DNA from: Euonymus europaeus
Taxonomy: Eukaryota; Streptophyta; Magnoliopsida; Celastrales; Celastraceae
Length of the DNA stretch: 64,000 nucleotides
Direction: 5' to 3'
Assembly (NCBI GenBank): GCA_963580455.1
Contig: OY756964.1
Coordinates: 930,001-994,000 of the forward strand
Part shown: one piece after another, positions 36,440 through 49,289 of the stretch
How positions within the stretch are numbered: position 1 is the stretch's first letter
Layout: each line of letters opens with the position of its first letter
The notes under the pieces: model-generated
Databases searched by the model: none
What the model saw: the letters and a program-made list of their open reading frames with translations, nothing else
Told to the model about the DNA's origin: nothing
Position numbers and translations under genes: made by a program

Positions 36440-39400
36440 GAATTCAGAACTCGTAGTCAAAGGATATTCATAAAATCGTTTACGTAAAGAAACCACATTT
36501 CGCGGCTAAATAGGTGAAACGAGACCAACTAGCCACGAGTACTGAAATCAAAATCCGGAACGCTAGGATTGTAGAGCTCGAAAAGTAGTGTGAAATCAAG
36601 CTAAAAATCACCGAATTCAGAACTCGGAGTCAACGGATATTCATAAAACCGTTTACGTAAAGAAACCACATTTCGCGACTAACTAGGTGAAACAAGACCT
36701 ACTAGCCACGAGTTCTGAAATCAAAATACGAAACATCATGATTGTAGTGCTCGAAAAGTAGTGTGAAATAATGCTAAAAATCACCGAATTCAAAACTCGG
36801 AGTCAACGGATATTCATAAAACCGTTTACGTAAAGAAACCACATTTCGCGGCTAACTAGGTGAAACATGACCTACTAGCCACGAGTTCTGAAATCAAAAT
36901 CCGAAAAGCCAGGATTGTTGAGCTCGAAAAGTAGTGTGAAATCAAGCTAAAAATCACCGAATTCAGAACTCGTAGTCAAAGGATATTCATAAAATCGTTT
37001 ACGTAAAGAAACCACATTTCGCGGCTAAATAGGTGAAACGAGACCAACTAGCCACAAGTACTGAAATCAAAATCCGAAACGCTAGGATTGTAGAGCTCGA
37101 AAAGTAGTGTGAAATCAAGCTAAAAATCACCGAATTCAGAACTCGGAGTCAACGGATATTCATAAAACCGTTTACGTAAAGAAACCACATTTCGCGGCTA
37201 ACTAGGTGAAACAAGACCTACTAGCCACGAGTTCTGAAATCAAAATACGAAACGCGAGGATTGTAGAGCTCGAAAAGTAGTGTGAAATCAAGCTAAAATG
37301 ACCGAATTCAGAACTCGTAGTCAAAGGATATTCATAAAATCGTTTACGTAAAGAAACCACATTTCGCGGCTAAATAGGTGAAACGAGACCAACTAGCCAC
37401 AAGTACTGAAATCAAAATCCGAAACGCTAGGATTGTAGAGCTCGAAAACTAGTGTGAAATCAAGCTAAAAATCACCGAATTCAGAACTCGGAGTCAACGG
37501 ATATTCATAAAACCGTTTACGTAAAGAAACCACATTTCGCGGCTAACTAGGTGAAACAAGACCTACTAGCCACGAGTTCTGAAATCAAAATACGAAACGC
37601 CAGGATTGTAGTGCTCGAAAAGTAGTGTGAAATAATGCTAAAAATCACCGAATTCAAAACTCGGAGTCAACGGATATTCATAAAACCGTTTACGTAAAGA
37701 AACCACATTTCGCGGCTAACTAGGTGAAACAAGACCTACTAGCCACGAGTTCTGAAATCAAAATCCGAAAACGCTGGATTGTAAAGCTCGAAAAGTAGTG
37801 TGAAATCAAGCTAAAAATCACCGAATTCAGAACTCGGAGTCAACGGATATTCATAAAACCGTTTACGTAAAGAAACCACATTTTGCGGCTAACTAGGTGA
37901 AACAAGACCTACTAGCCACGAGTTCTGAAATCAAAATACGAAACGCCAGGATTGTAGTGCTCGAAAAGTAGTGTGAAATAATGCTAAAAATCACCGAATT
38001 CAAAACTCGGAGTCAACGGATATTCATAAAACCGTTTACGTAAAGAAACCACATTTCGCGGCTAACTAGGTGAAACAAGACCTACTAGCCACGAGTTCTG
38101 AAATTAAAATCCGAAAACGCTGGATTGTAGAGCTCGAAAAGTAGTGTGAAATCAAGCTAAAAATCACCGAATTCAGAACTCGGAGTCAACGGATATTCAT
38201 AAAACCGTTTACGTAAAGAAACCACATTTCGCGGCTAACTAGGTGAAACAAGACCTACTAGCCACGAGTTCTGAAATCAAAATACGAAACACGAGGATTG
38301 TAGAGCTCGAAAAGTAGTGTGAAATCAAGCTAAAAATCACCGAATTCAGAACTCGTAGTCAAAGGATATTCATAAAATCGTTTACGTAAAGAAACCACAT
38401 TTCGCGGGTAAATAGGTGAAACGAGACCAACTAGCCACGAGTACTGAAATCAAAATACGAAACGCGAGGATTGTAGAGCTCGAAAAGTAGTGTGAAATCA
38501 AGATAAAAATGACCGAATTCAGAACTCGTAGTCAAAGGATATTCATAAAATCGTTTACGTAAAGAAACCACATTTCGCGGCTAAATAGGTGAAACGAGAC
38601 CAACTAGCCACGAGTACTGAAATCAAAATCCGAAACGCCAGGATTGTAGAGCTCAAAAAGTAGTGTGAAATCAAGCAAAAAATCACTGAATTCAGAACTC
38701 GGAGTCAACGGATATTCATAAAACCGTTTACGTAAAGAAACCACATTTCGCGGCTAACTAGGTGAAACGAGACCTACTAGCCACGAGTTCTGAAATCGAA
38801 ATCCGAAAACCGAGGATTCTAGAGCTCGAAAAGTAGTGTGAAATCATGCTAAAAATCACCGAATTCAGAACTCGTAGTCAAAGGATATTCATAAAATCGT
38901 TTACGTAAAGAAACCACATTTCGCGGCTAAATAGGTGAAACGAGACAAACTAGCCACGAGTACTGAAATCAAAATATGAAACGCTAGGATGGTAGAGCTC
39001 GAAAAGTAGTGTGAAATCAAGCTAAAAATCACCGAATTCAGAACTCGGAGTCAACGGATATTCATAAAACCGTTTACGTAAAGAAACCACATTTCGCGGC
39101 TAACTAGGTGAAACGAGACCTACTAGCCACGAGTTCTGAAATCAAAATACGAAACGCGAGGATTGTAGAGCTCGAAAAGTAGTGTGAAATCAAGCTAAAA
39201 ATGACCGAATTCAGAACTCGTAGTCAAAGGATATTCATAAAATCGTTTACGTAAAGAAACCACATTTCGCGGCTAAATAGGTGAAACGAGACCAACTAGC
39301 CACGAGTACTGAAATCAAAATCCGGAACGCTAGGATTGTAGAGCTCGAAAAGTAGTGTGAAATCAAGCTAAAAATCACCGAATTCAGAACTCGGAGTCAA

Positions 39401-41398
39401 CGGATATTCATAAAACCGTTTACGTAAAGAAACCACATTTCGCGGCTAACTAGGTGAAACAAGACCTACTAGCCACGAGTTCTGAAATCAAAATACGAAA
39501 CACCAGGATTGTAGTGCTCGAAAAGTAGTGTGAAATAATGCTAAAAATCACCGAATTCAAAACTCGGAGTCAACGGATATTCATAAAACCGTTTACGTAA
39601 AGAAACCACATTTCGCGGCTAACTAGGTGAAACATGACCTACTAGCCACGAGTTCTGAAATCAAAATCCGAAAAGCCAGGATTGTTGAGCTCGAAAAGTA
39701 GTGTGAAATCAAGCTAAAAATCACCGAATTCAGAACTCGTAGTCAAAGGATATTCATAAAATCGTTTACGTAAAGAAACCACATTTCGCGGCTAAATAGG
39801 TGAAACGAGACCAACTAGCCACAAGTACTGAAATCAAAATCCGAAACGCTAGGATTGTAGAGCTCGAAAAGTAGTGTGAAATCAAGCTAAAAATCACCGA
39901 ATTCAGAACTCGGAGTCAACGGATATTCATAAAACCGTTTACGTAAAGAAACCACATTTCGCGGCTAACTAGGTGAAACAAGACCTACTAGCCACGAGTT
40001 CTGAAATCAAAATACGAAACACGAGGATTGTAGAGCTCGAAAAGTAGTGTGAAATCAAGCTAAAAATGACCGAATTCAGAACTCGTAGTCAAAGGATATT
40101 CATAAAATCGTTTACGTAAAGAAACCACATTTCGCGGCTAAATAGGTGAAACGAGACCAACTAGCCACAAGTACTGAAATCAAAATCCGAAACGCTAGGA
40201 TTGTAGAGCTCGAAAAGTAGTGTGAAATCAAGCTAAAAATCACCGAATTCAGAACTCGGAGTCAACGGATATTCATAAAACCGTTTACGTAAAGAAACCA
40301 CATTTCGCGGCTAACTAGGTGAAACAAGACCTACTAGCCACGAGTTCTGAAATCAAAATACGAAACGCCAGGATTGTAGTGCTCGAAAAGTAGTGTGAAA
40401 TAATGCTAAAAATCACCGAATTCAAAACTCGGAGTCAACGGATATTCATAAAACCGTTTACGTAAAGAAACCACATTTCGCGGCTAACTAGGTGAAACAA
40501 GACCTACTAGCCACGAGTTCTGAAATCAAAATCCGAAAACGCTGGATTGTAGAGCTCGAAAAGTAGTGTGAAATCAAGCTAAAAATCACCGAATTCAGAA
40601 CTCGGAGTCAACGAATATTCATAAAACCGTTTACGTAAAGAAACCACATTTTGCGGCTAACTAGGTGAAACAAGACCTACTAGCCACGAGTTCTGAAATC
40701 AAAATACGAAACGCCAGGATTGTAGTGCTCGAAAAGTAGTGTGAAATAATGCTAAAAATCACCGAATTCAAAACTCGGAGTCAACGGATATTCATAAAAC
40801 CGTTTACGTAAAGAAACCACATTTCGCGGCTAACTAGGTGAAACAAGACCTACTAGCCACGAGTTCTGAAATTAAAATCCAAAAACCCTGGATTGTAGAG
40901 CTCGAAAAGTAGTGTGAAATCAAGCTAAAAATCACCGAATTCAGAACTCGGAGTCAACGGATATTCATAAAACCGTTTACGTAAAGAAACCACATTTCGC
41001 GGCTAACTAGGTGAAACAAGACCTACTAGCCACGAGTTCTGAAATCAAAATACGAAACGCGAGGATTGTAGAGCTCGAAAAGTAGTGTGAAATCAAGCTA
41101 AAAATCACCGAATTCAGAACTCGTAGTCAAAGGATATTCATAAAATCGTTTACGTAAAGAAACCACATTTCGCGGCTAAATAGGTGAAACGAGACCAACT
41201 AGCCACGAGTACTGAAATCAAAATACGAAAGACGAGGATTGTAGAGCTCGAAAAGTAGTGTGAAATCAAGATAAAAATGACCGAATTCAGAACTCGTAGT
41301 CAAAGGATATTCATAAAATCGTTTACGTAAAGAAACCACATTTCGCGGCTAAATAGGTGAAACGAGACCAACTAGCCACGAGTACTGAAATCAAAATC
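36440..41398 (+). repeat. Segmental repeat at 16-monomer spacing
   Basis: The AATAATGCT marker lies at 36771, 37635, 37981, 39538, 40403 and 40749, giving spacings of 5, 2 and 9 units and then 5 and 2 again. GAAACATGACC recurs at 36868 and 39635 (2767 bp, 16 units minus the 1 bp loss at about 37298). Copies match from about 36440-38630 and 39207-41398, including GAAATTAAAATCC and AAGATAAAAATGACC, with several substitutions, so this is older than the 10- and 12-unit duplications. Confidence 0.82.
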
Positions 41399-43320
41399 CG
41401 AAACGCTAGGATTGTAGAGCTCGAAAAGTAGTGTGAAATCAAGCTAAAAATCACCGAATTCAGAACTCGGAGTCAACGGATATTCATAAAACCGTTTACG
41501 TAAAGAAACCACATTTCGCGGCTAACTAGGTGAAACAAGACCTACTAGCCACGAGTTCTGAAATCAAAATACGAAACACCAGGATTGTAGTGCTCGAAAA
41601 GTAGTGTGAAATAATGCTAAAAATCACCGAATTCAAAACTCGGAGTCAACGGATATTCATAAAACCGTTTACGTAAAGAAACCACATTTTGCGGCTAACT
41701 AGGTGAAACGAGACCAACTAGCCAGGAGTTCTGAAATCAAAATCCGAAACCCTAGGATGGTAGAGCTCGAAAAGTAGTGTGAAATCAAGCTAAAAATCAC
41801 CGAATTCAGAACTCGGAGTCAACGGATATTCATAAAACCGTTTACGTAAAGAAACCACATTTCGCGGCTAACTAGGTGAAACGAGACCAACTAGCCACGA
41901 GTTCTGAAATCAAAATCCGAAAACGCTGGATTGTAGAACTCGAAAATTAGTGTGAAATGAAGCTAAAAATCACCGAATTCAGAACTCGGAGTCAACGGAT
42001 ATTCATAAAACCGTTTACGTAAAGAATCCACATTTCGCGGCTAACTAGGTGAAACAAGACCTACTAGCCACGAGTTCTGAAATCAAAATACGAAACGCGA
42101 GGATTGTAGAGCTCGAAAAGTAGTGTGAAATCAAGCTAAAAATGACCGAATTCAGAACTCGTAGTCAAAGGATATTCATAAAATCGTTTACGTAAAGAAA
42201 CCACATTTCGCGGCTAAATAGGTGAAACGAGACCAACTAGCCACGAGTACTGAAATCAAAATCCGAAACGCTAGGATTGTAGAGCTCGAAAAGTAGTGTG
42301 AAATCAAGCTAAAAATCACCGAATTCAGAACTCGGAGTCAACGGATATTCATAAAACCGTTTACGTAAAGAAACCACATTTCGCGGCTAACTAGGTGAAA
42401 CAAGACCTACTAGCCACGAGTTCTGAAATCAAAATCCGAAACACCAGGATTGTAGAGCTCGAAAAGTAGTGTGAAATCAAGCTAAAAATCACCGAATTCA
42501 AAACTCGGAGTCAACGGATATTCATAAAACCGTTTACGTAAAGAAACCACATTTCGCGGCTAACTAGGTGAAACATGACCTACTAGCCACGAGTTCTGAA
42601 ATCAAAATCCGAAACGCCAGGATTGTTGAGCTCGAAAAGTAGTGTGAAATCAAGCTAAAAATGACCGAATTCAGAACTCGTAGTCAAAGGATATTCATAA
42701 AATCGTTTACGTAAAGAAACCACATTTCGCGGCTAAATAGGTGAAACGAGACCAACTAGCCACAAGTACTGAAATCAAAATCCGAAACGCTAGGATTGTA
42801 GAGCTCGAAAAGTAGTGTGAAATCAAGCTAAAAATCACCGAATTCAGAACTCGGAGTCAACGGATATTCATAAACCGTTTACGTAAAGAAACCACATTTC
42901 GCGGCTAACTAGGTGAAAGAAGACATACTAGCCACGAGTTCTGAAATCAAAATACGAAACGCGAGGATTGTAGAGCTCGAAAAGTAGTGTGAAATCAAGC
43001 TAAAAATCACCGAATTCAGAACTCGTAGTCAAAGGATATTCATAAAATCGTTTACGTAAAGAAACCACATTTCGCGGCTAAATAGGTGAAACGAGACCAA
43101 CTAGCCACGAGTACTGAAATCAAAATCCGAAACGCTAGGATTGTAGAGCTCGAAAAGTAGTGTGAAATCAAGCTAAAAATCAACGAATTCAGAACTCGTA
43201 GTCAAAGGATATTCATAAAATCGTTTACGTAAAGAAACCACATTTCGCGGCTAAATAGGTGAAACGAGACCAACTAGCCACGAGTACTGAAATCAAAATC
43301 CGAAACGCTAGGATTGTAGA

Positions 43321-44173
43321 GCTCGAGTGTGAAATCAAGCTAAAAATCACCGAATTCAGAACTCGGAGTCAACGGATATTCATAAAACCGTTTACGTAAA
43401 GAAACCACATTTTGCGGCTAACTAGGTGAAACAAGACCTACTAGCCACGAGTTCTGAAATCAAAATACGAAACGCCAGGATTGTAGTGCTCGAAAAGTAG
43501 TGTGAAATAATGCTAAAAATCACCGAATTCAAAACTCGGAGTCAACGGATATTCATAAAACCGTTTACGTAAAGAAACCACATTTCGCGGCTAACTAGGT
43601 GAAACAAGACCTACTAGCCACGAGTTCTGAAATCAAAATCCGAAAACGCTGGATTGTAGAGCTCGAAAAGTAGTGTGAAATCAAGCTAAAAATCACCGAA
43701 TTCATAACTCGGAGTCAACGGATATTCATAAAACCGTTTACATAAAGAAACCACATTTCGCGGCTAACTAGTTGAAACAAGACCTACTAGCCACGAGTTC
43801 TGAAATCAAAATACGAAACGCGAGGATTGTAGAGCTCGAAAAGTAGTGTGAAATCAAGCTAAAAATCACCGAATTCAGAACTCGTAGTCAAAGGATATTC
43901 ATAAAATCGTTTACGTAAAGAAACCACATTTCGCGGCTAAATAGGTGAAACGAGACCAACTAGCCACGAGTACTGAAATCAAAATCCGAAATGCTAGGAT
44001 TGTAGAGCTCGAGTGTGAAATCAAGCTAAAAATCACCGAATTCAGAACTCGGAGTCAACGGATATTCATAAAACCGTTTACGTAAAGAAACCACATTTTG
44101 CGGCTAACTAGGTGAAACAAGACCTACTAGCCACGAGTTCTGAAATCAAAATACGAAACGCCAGGATTGTAGT
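43321..44173 (+). repeat. Two 167 bp monomers sharing a 6 bp deletion
   Basis: Units at 43321-43487 and 44007-44173 begin GCTCGAGTGTG instead of GCTCGAAAAGTAGTGTG, a shared 6 bp loss. They lie 686 bp apart, which is four units less the 6 bp. Neighbouring markers (ATTTTGCGG, TGTAGTGCTCG, AATAATGCT, GAAAACGCTGG) also recur at this spacing, so one deletion event was copied by a four-unit duplication. Confidence 0.88.
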
Positions 44174-44749
44174 GCTCGAAAAGTAGTGTGAAATAATGCT
44201 AAAAATCACCGAATTCAAAACTCGGAGTCAACGGATATTCATAAAACCCTTTACGTAAAGAAACCACATTTCGCGGCTAACTAGGTGAAACAAGACCTAC
44301 TAGCCACGAGTTCTGAAATTAAAATCCGAAAACGCTGGATTGTAGAGCTCGAAAAGTAGTGTGAAATCAAGCTAAAAATCACCGAATTCAGAACTCGGAG
44401 TCAACGGATATTCATAAAACCGTTTACGTAAAGAAACCACATTTCGCGGCTAACTAGGTGAAACAAGACCTACTAGCCACGAGTTCTGAAATCAAAATAC
44501 GAAACGCGAGGATTGTAGAGCTCGAAAAGTAGTGTGAAATCAAGCTAAAAATCACCGAATTCAGAACTCGTAGTCAAAGGATATTCATAAAATCGTTTAC
44601 GTAAAGAAACCACATTTCGCGGCTAAATAGGTGAAACGAGACCAACTAGCCCCGAGTACTGAAATCAAAATCCGAAACGCTAGGATTATAGAGCTCGAAA
44701 AGTAGTGTGAAATCAAGCTAAAAATCACCGAATTCAGAACTCGGAGTCA

Positions 44750-47700
44750 ACGGATATTCATAAAACCGTTTACGTAAAGAAACCACATTTCGCGGCTAAC
44801 TAGGTGAAAGAAGACCTACTAGCCACGAGTTCTGAAATCAAAATATGAAACGCCAGGATTGTAGTGCTCGAAAAGTAGTGTGAAATAATGCTAAAAATCA
44901 CCGAATTCAAAACTCGGAGTCAATGGATATTCATAAAACCGTTTACGTAAAGAAACCACATTTCGCGGCTAACTAGGTGAAACAAGACCTACTAGCCACG
45001 AGTTCTGAAATCAAAATCCGAAACCCCAGGATTGTTGAGCTCGAAAAGTAGTGTGAAATAATGCTAAAAATCACCGAATTCAGAACTCGGAGTCAACGGA
45101 TATTCATAAAACCGTTTACGTAAAGAAACCACTTTTTGCGGCTAAATAGGTGAAACGAGACCAACTAGCCACGAGTTCTGAAATCAAAATCCGAAACGCT
45201 AGGATGGTAGAGCTCGAAAAGTAGTGTGAAATCAAGCTAAAAATCACCGAATTCAGAACTGGAGTCAACGGATATTCATAAAACCGTTTACGTAAAGAAA
45301 CCACATTTCGCGGCTAACAAGGTGAAACGAGACCAACTAGCCACGAGTTCTGAAATCAAAATCCGAAAACGCTAGATTGTAGAGCTCGAAAAATAGTGTG
45401 AAATCAACCTAAAAATCACCGAATTCAGAACTCGGAGTCAACGGATATTCATAAAACCGTTTACGTAAAGAAACCACATTTCGCGGCTAACTAGGTGAAA
45501 CAAGACCTACTAGCCACGACTTCTGAAATCAAAATACGAAACCCGAGGATTGTAGAGCTCGAAAAGTAGTGTGAAATCAAGCTAAAAATCACCGAATTCA
45601 GAACTCGTAGTCAAAGGATATTCATAAAATCGTTTACGTAAAGAAACCACATTTCGCGGCTAAATAGGTGAAACGAGACCAACTAGCCACGAGTACTGAA
45701 ATCAAAATACGAAACGCGAGGATTGTAGAGCTCGAAAAGTAGTGTGAAATCAAGCTAAAAATCACCGAATTCAGAACTCGTAGTCAAAGGATATTCATAA
45801 AATCGTTTACGTAAAGAAACCACATTTCGCGGGTAACTAGGTGAAACGAGACCTACTAGCCCCGAGTTCTGAAATCAAAATCCGAAAAACCAGGATTGTA
45901 GAGCTCGAAAAGTAGTGTGAAATCAAGCAAAAAATCACTGAATTCAGAACTCGGAGTCAACGGATATTCATAAAACCGTTTACGTAAAGAAACCACATTT
46001 CGCGGCTAACTAGGTGAAACGAGACCTACTGGCCACGAGTTCTGAAATCGAAATCCGAAAACCGAGGATTATAGAGCTCGAAAAGTAGTGTGAAATCATG
46101 CTAAAAATCACCGAATTCAGAACTCGTAGTCAAAGGATATTCATAAAATCGTTTACGTAAAGAAACCACATTTCGCGGCTAAATAGGTGAAACGAGACAA
46201 ACTAGCCACAAGTACTGAAATCAAAATGCGAAACGCTAGGATTGTAGAGCTCGAAAAGTAGTGTGAAATCAAGCTAAAAATCACCGAATTCAGAACTCGG
46301 AGTCAACGGATATTCATAAAACCGTTTACGTAAAGAAACCACATTTCGCGGCTAACTAGGTGAAAGAAGACCTACTAGCCACGAGTTCTGAAATCAAAAT
46401 ACGAAACGCCAGGATTGTAGTGCTCGAAAAGTAGTGTGAAATAATGCTAAAAATCACCGAATTCAAAACTCGGAGTCAACGGATATTCATAAAACCGTTT
46501 ACGTAAAGAAACCACATTTCGCGGCTAACTAGATGAAACAAGACCTTCTAGCCACGAGTTCTGAAATCAAAATCCGAAACGCCAGGATTGTTGAGCTCGA
46601 AAAGTAGTGTGAAATCAAGCTAAAATCACCGAATTCAGAACTCGTAGTCAACGGATATTCATAAAACCGTTTACGTAAAGAAACCACTTTTCGCGGCTAA
46701 ATAGGTGAAACGAGACCAACTAGCCACGAGTTCTGAAATCAAAATCCGAAACGCTAGGATGGTAGAGCTCGAAAAGTAGTGTGAAATCAAGCTAAAAATC
46801 ACCGAATTCAGAACTCGGAGTCAACGGATATTCATAAAACCGTTTACGTAAAGAAACCACATTTCGCGGCTAACTAGGTGAAACGAGTCTAACTAGCCAC
46901 GAGTTCTGAAATCAAAATCCGAAAACGCTGGATTGTAGAGCTCGAAAAGTAGTGTGAAATGAAGCTAAAAATCGCCGAATTCAGAACTCGAAGTCAACGG
47001 ATATTCATAAAACCGTTTACGTAAAGAAACCACATTTCGCGGCTAACTAGGTGAAACAAGACCTACTAGCCACGAGTTCTGAAATCAAAATACGAAACGC
47101 GAGGATTGTAGAGCTCGAAAAGTAGTGTGAAATCAAGCTAAAAATCACCGAATTCAGAACTCGTGGTCAAAGGATATTCATAAAATCGTTTACGTAAAGA
47201 AACCACATTTCGCGGCTAAATAGGTGAAACGAGACCAACTATCCCCGAGTACTGAAATCAAAATCCGAAATGCTAGGATTGTAGAGCTCGAAAATTAGTG
47301 CGAAATCAAGCTAAAAATCACCGAATTCAGAACTCGGAGTCAACGGATATTTATAAAACCGTTTACGTAAAGAAACCACATTTCGCGGCTAACTAGGTGA
47401 AAGAAGACCTACTAGCCACGAGTTCTGAAATCAAAATACGAAACGCCAGGATTGTAGTGCTCGAAAAGTGGTGTGAAATAATGCTAAAAATCACCGAATT
47501 CAAAACTCGGAGTCAACGGATATTCATAAAACCGTTTACGTAAAGAAACCACATTTCGCGGCTAACTCGGTGAAACAAGACCTACTAGCCACGAGTTCTG
47601 AAATCAAAATCCGAAATGCCAGGATTGTTGAGCTAGAAAAGTAGTGTGAAATCAAGCTAAAAATCATCGAATTCAGAACTCGGAGTCAACGGATATTCAT

Positions 47701-49280
47701 AAAATCGTTTATGTAAAGAAACCACTTTTCGCGGCTAAATAGGTGAAACGAGACCAACTAGCCACGAGTTCTGAAATCAAAATCCGAAACGCTAGGATGG
47801 TAGAGCTCGAAAAGTAGTGTGAAATCAAGCTAAAAATCAACGAATTCAGAACTCGGAGTCAACGGATATTCATAAAACCGTTTACGTAAAGAAACCACAT
47901 TTCGCGGCTAACTAGGTGAAACGAGACCAACTAGCCACGAGTTCTGAAATCAAAATCCGAAAACGCTAGATTGTAGAGCTCGAAAAGTAGTGTGAAATCA
48001 AGCTAAAAATCACCGAATTCAGAACTCGGAGTCAACGGACATTCATAAAACCATTTACGTATAGAAACCACATTTCGCGGCTAACTAGGTGAAACAAGAC
48101 CTACTAGCCACGAGTTCTGAAATCAAAATACGAAATGCGAGGATTGTAGAGCTCGAAAAGTAGTGTGAAATCAAGCTAAAAATCACCGAATTCAGAACTC
48201 GTAGTCAAAGGATATTCATAAAATCGTTTACGTAAAGAAACCACATTTCGCGGCTAAATAGGTGAAACGAGACCAACAAGCCACGAGTACTGAAATCAAA
48301 ATACGAAACGCGAGGATTGTAGAGCTCGAAAAGTAGTGTGAAATCAAGCTAAAAATCACCGAATTCAGAACTCGTAGTCAAAGGATATTCATAAAATCGT
48401 TTACGTAAAGAAACCACATTTCGCGGGTAACTAGGTGAAACGAGACCTACTAGCCCCGAGTTCTGAAATCAAAATCCGAAAACCCAGGATTGTAGAGCTC
48501 GAAAAGTAGTGTGAAATCAAGCTAAAAATCACTGAATTCAGAACTCGGAGTCAACGGATATTCATAAAACCGTTTACGTAAAGAAACCACATTTCGCGGC
48601 TAACTAGGTGAAACGGGACCTACTAGCCACGAGTTCTGAAATCGAAATCCGAAAACCGAGGATTATAGAGCTCGAAAAGTAGTGTGAAATCAAGCTAAAA
48701 ATCACCGAATTCAGAACTCGTAGTCAAAGGATATTCATAAAATCGTTTACGTAAAGAAACCACATTTCGCGGCTAAATAGGTGAAACGAGACCAACTAGC
48801 CACGAGTACTGAAATCAAAATCCGAAACGCTAGGATTGTAGAGCTCGAAAAGTAGTGTGAAATCAAGATAAAAATCACCGAATTCAGAACTCGGAGTCAA
48901 CGGATATTCATAAAACCGTTTACGTAAAGAAACCACATTTCGCGGCTAACTAGGTGAAAGAAGACCTACTAGCCACGAGTTCTGAAATCAAAATACAAAA
49001 TGCCAGGATTGTAGTGCTCGAAAAGTAGTGTGAAATAATGCTAAAAATCACCGAATTCAAAACTCGGAGTCAACGGATATTCATAAAACCGTTTACGTAA
49101 AGAAACCACATTTCGCGGTTAACTAGGTGAAACAAGAACTACCAGCCACGAGTTCTGAAATCAAAATCCGAAACGCCAGGATTGTTGAGCTCGAAAAGTA
49201 GTGTGAAATCAAGCTAAAAATCACAGAATTCAGAACTCGGAGTCAACGGATATTCATAAAACCGTTTACGTAAAAAAAAC
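44750..49280 (+). repeat. 15-monomer higher-order repeat, two diverged copies
   Basis: AATAATGCT occurs at 44888, 46444, 47481 and 49038, giving spacings of 9, 6 and 9 units. Copy 1 is about 44750-47300 and copy 2 about 47345-49280. Shared rare markers are CACTTTT with CTAAATAGG, GCTAGGATGGTAG, AACGCTAGATTG, GCGGGTAACTAGG, TAGCCCCGAG, ACCGAGGATTATAG and GAAAGAAGACC. Copies differ at several sites, for example CAAAAAATCACTG against CTAAAAATCACTG, and by 1 bp losses at 45259 and 46624. Confidence 0.75.
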
Positions 49281-49289
49281 CACTTATCG

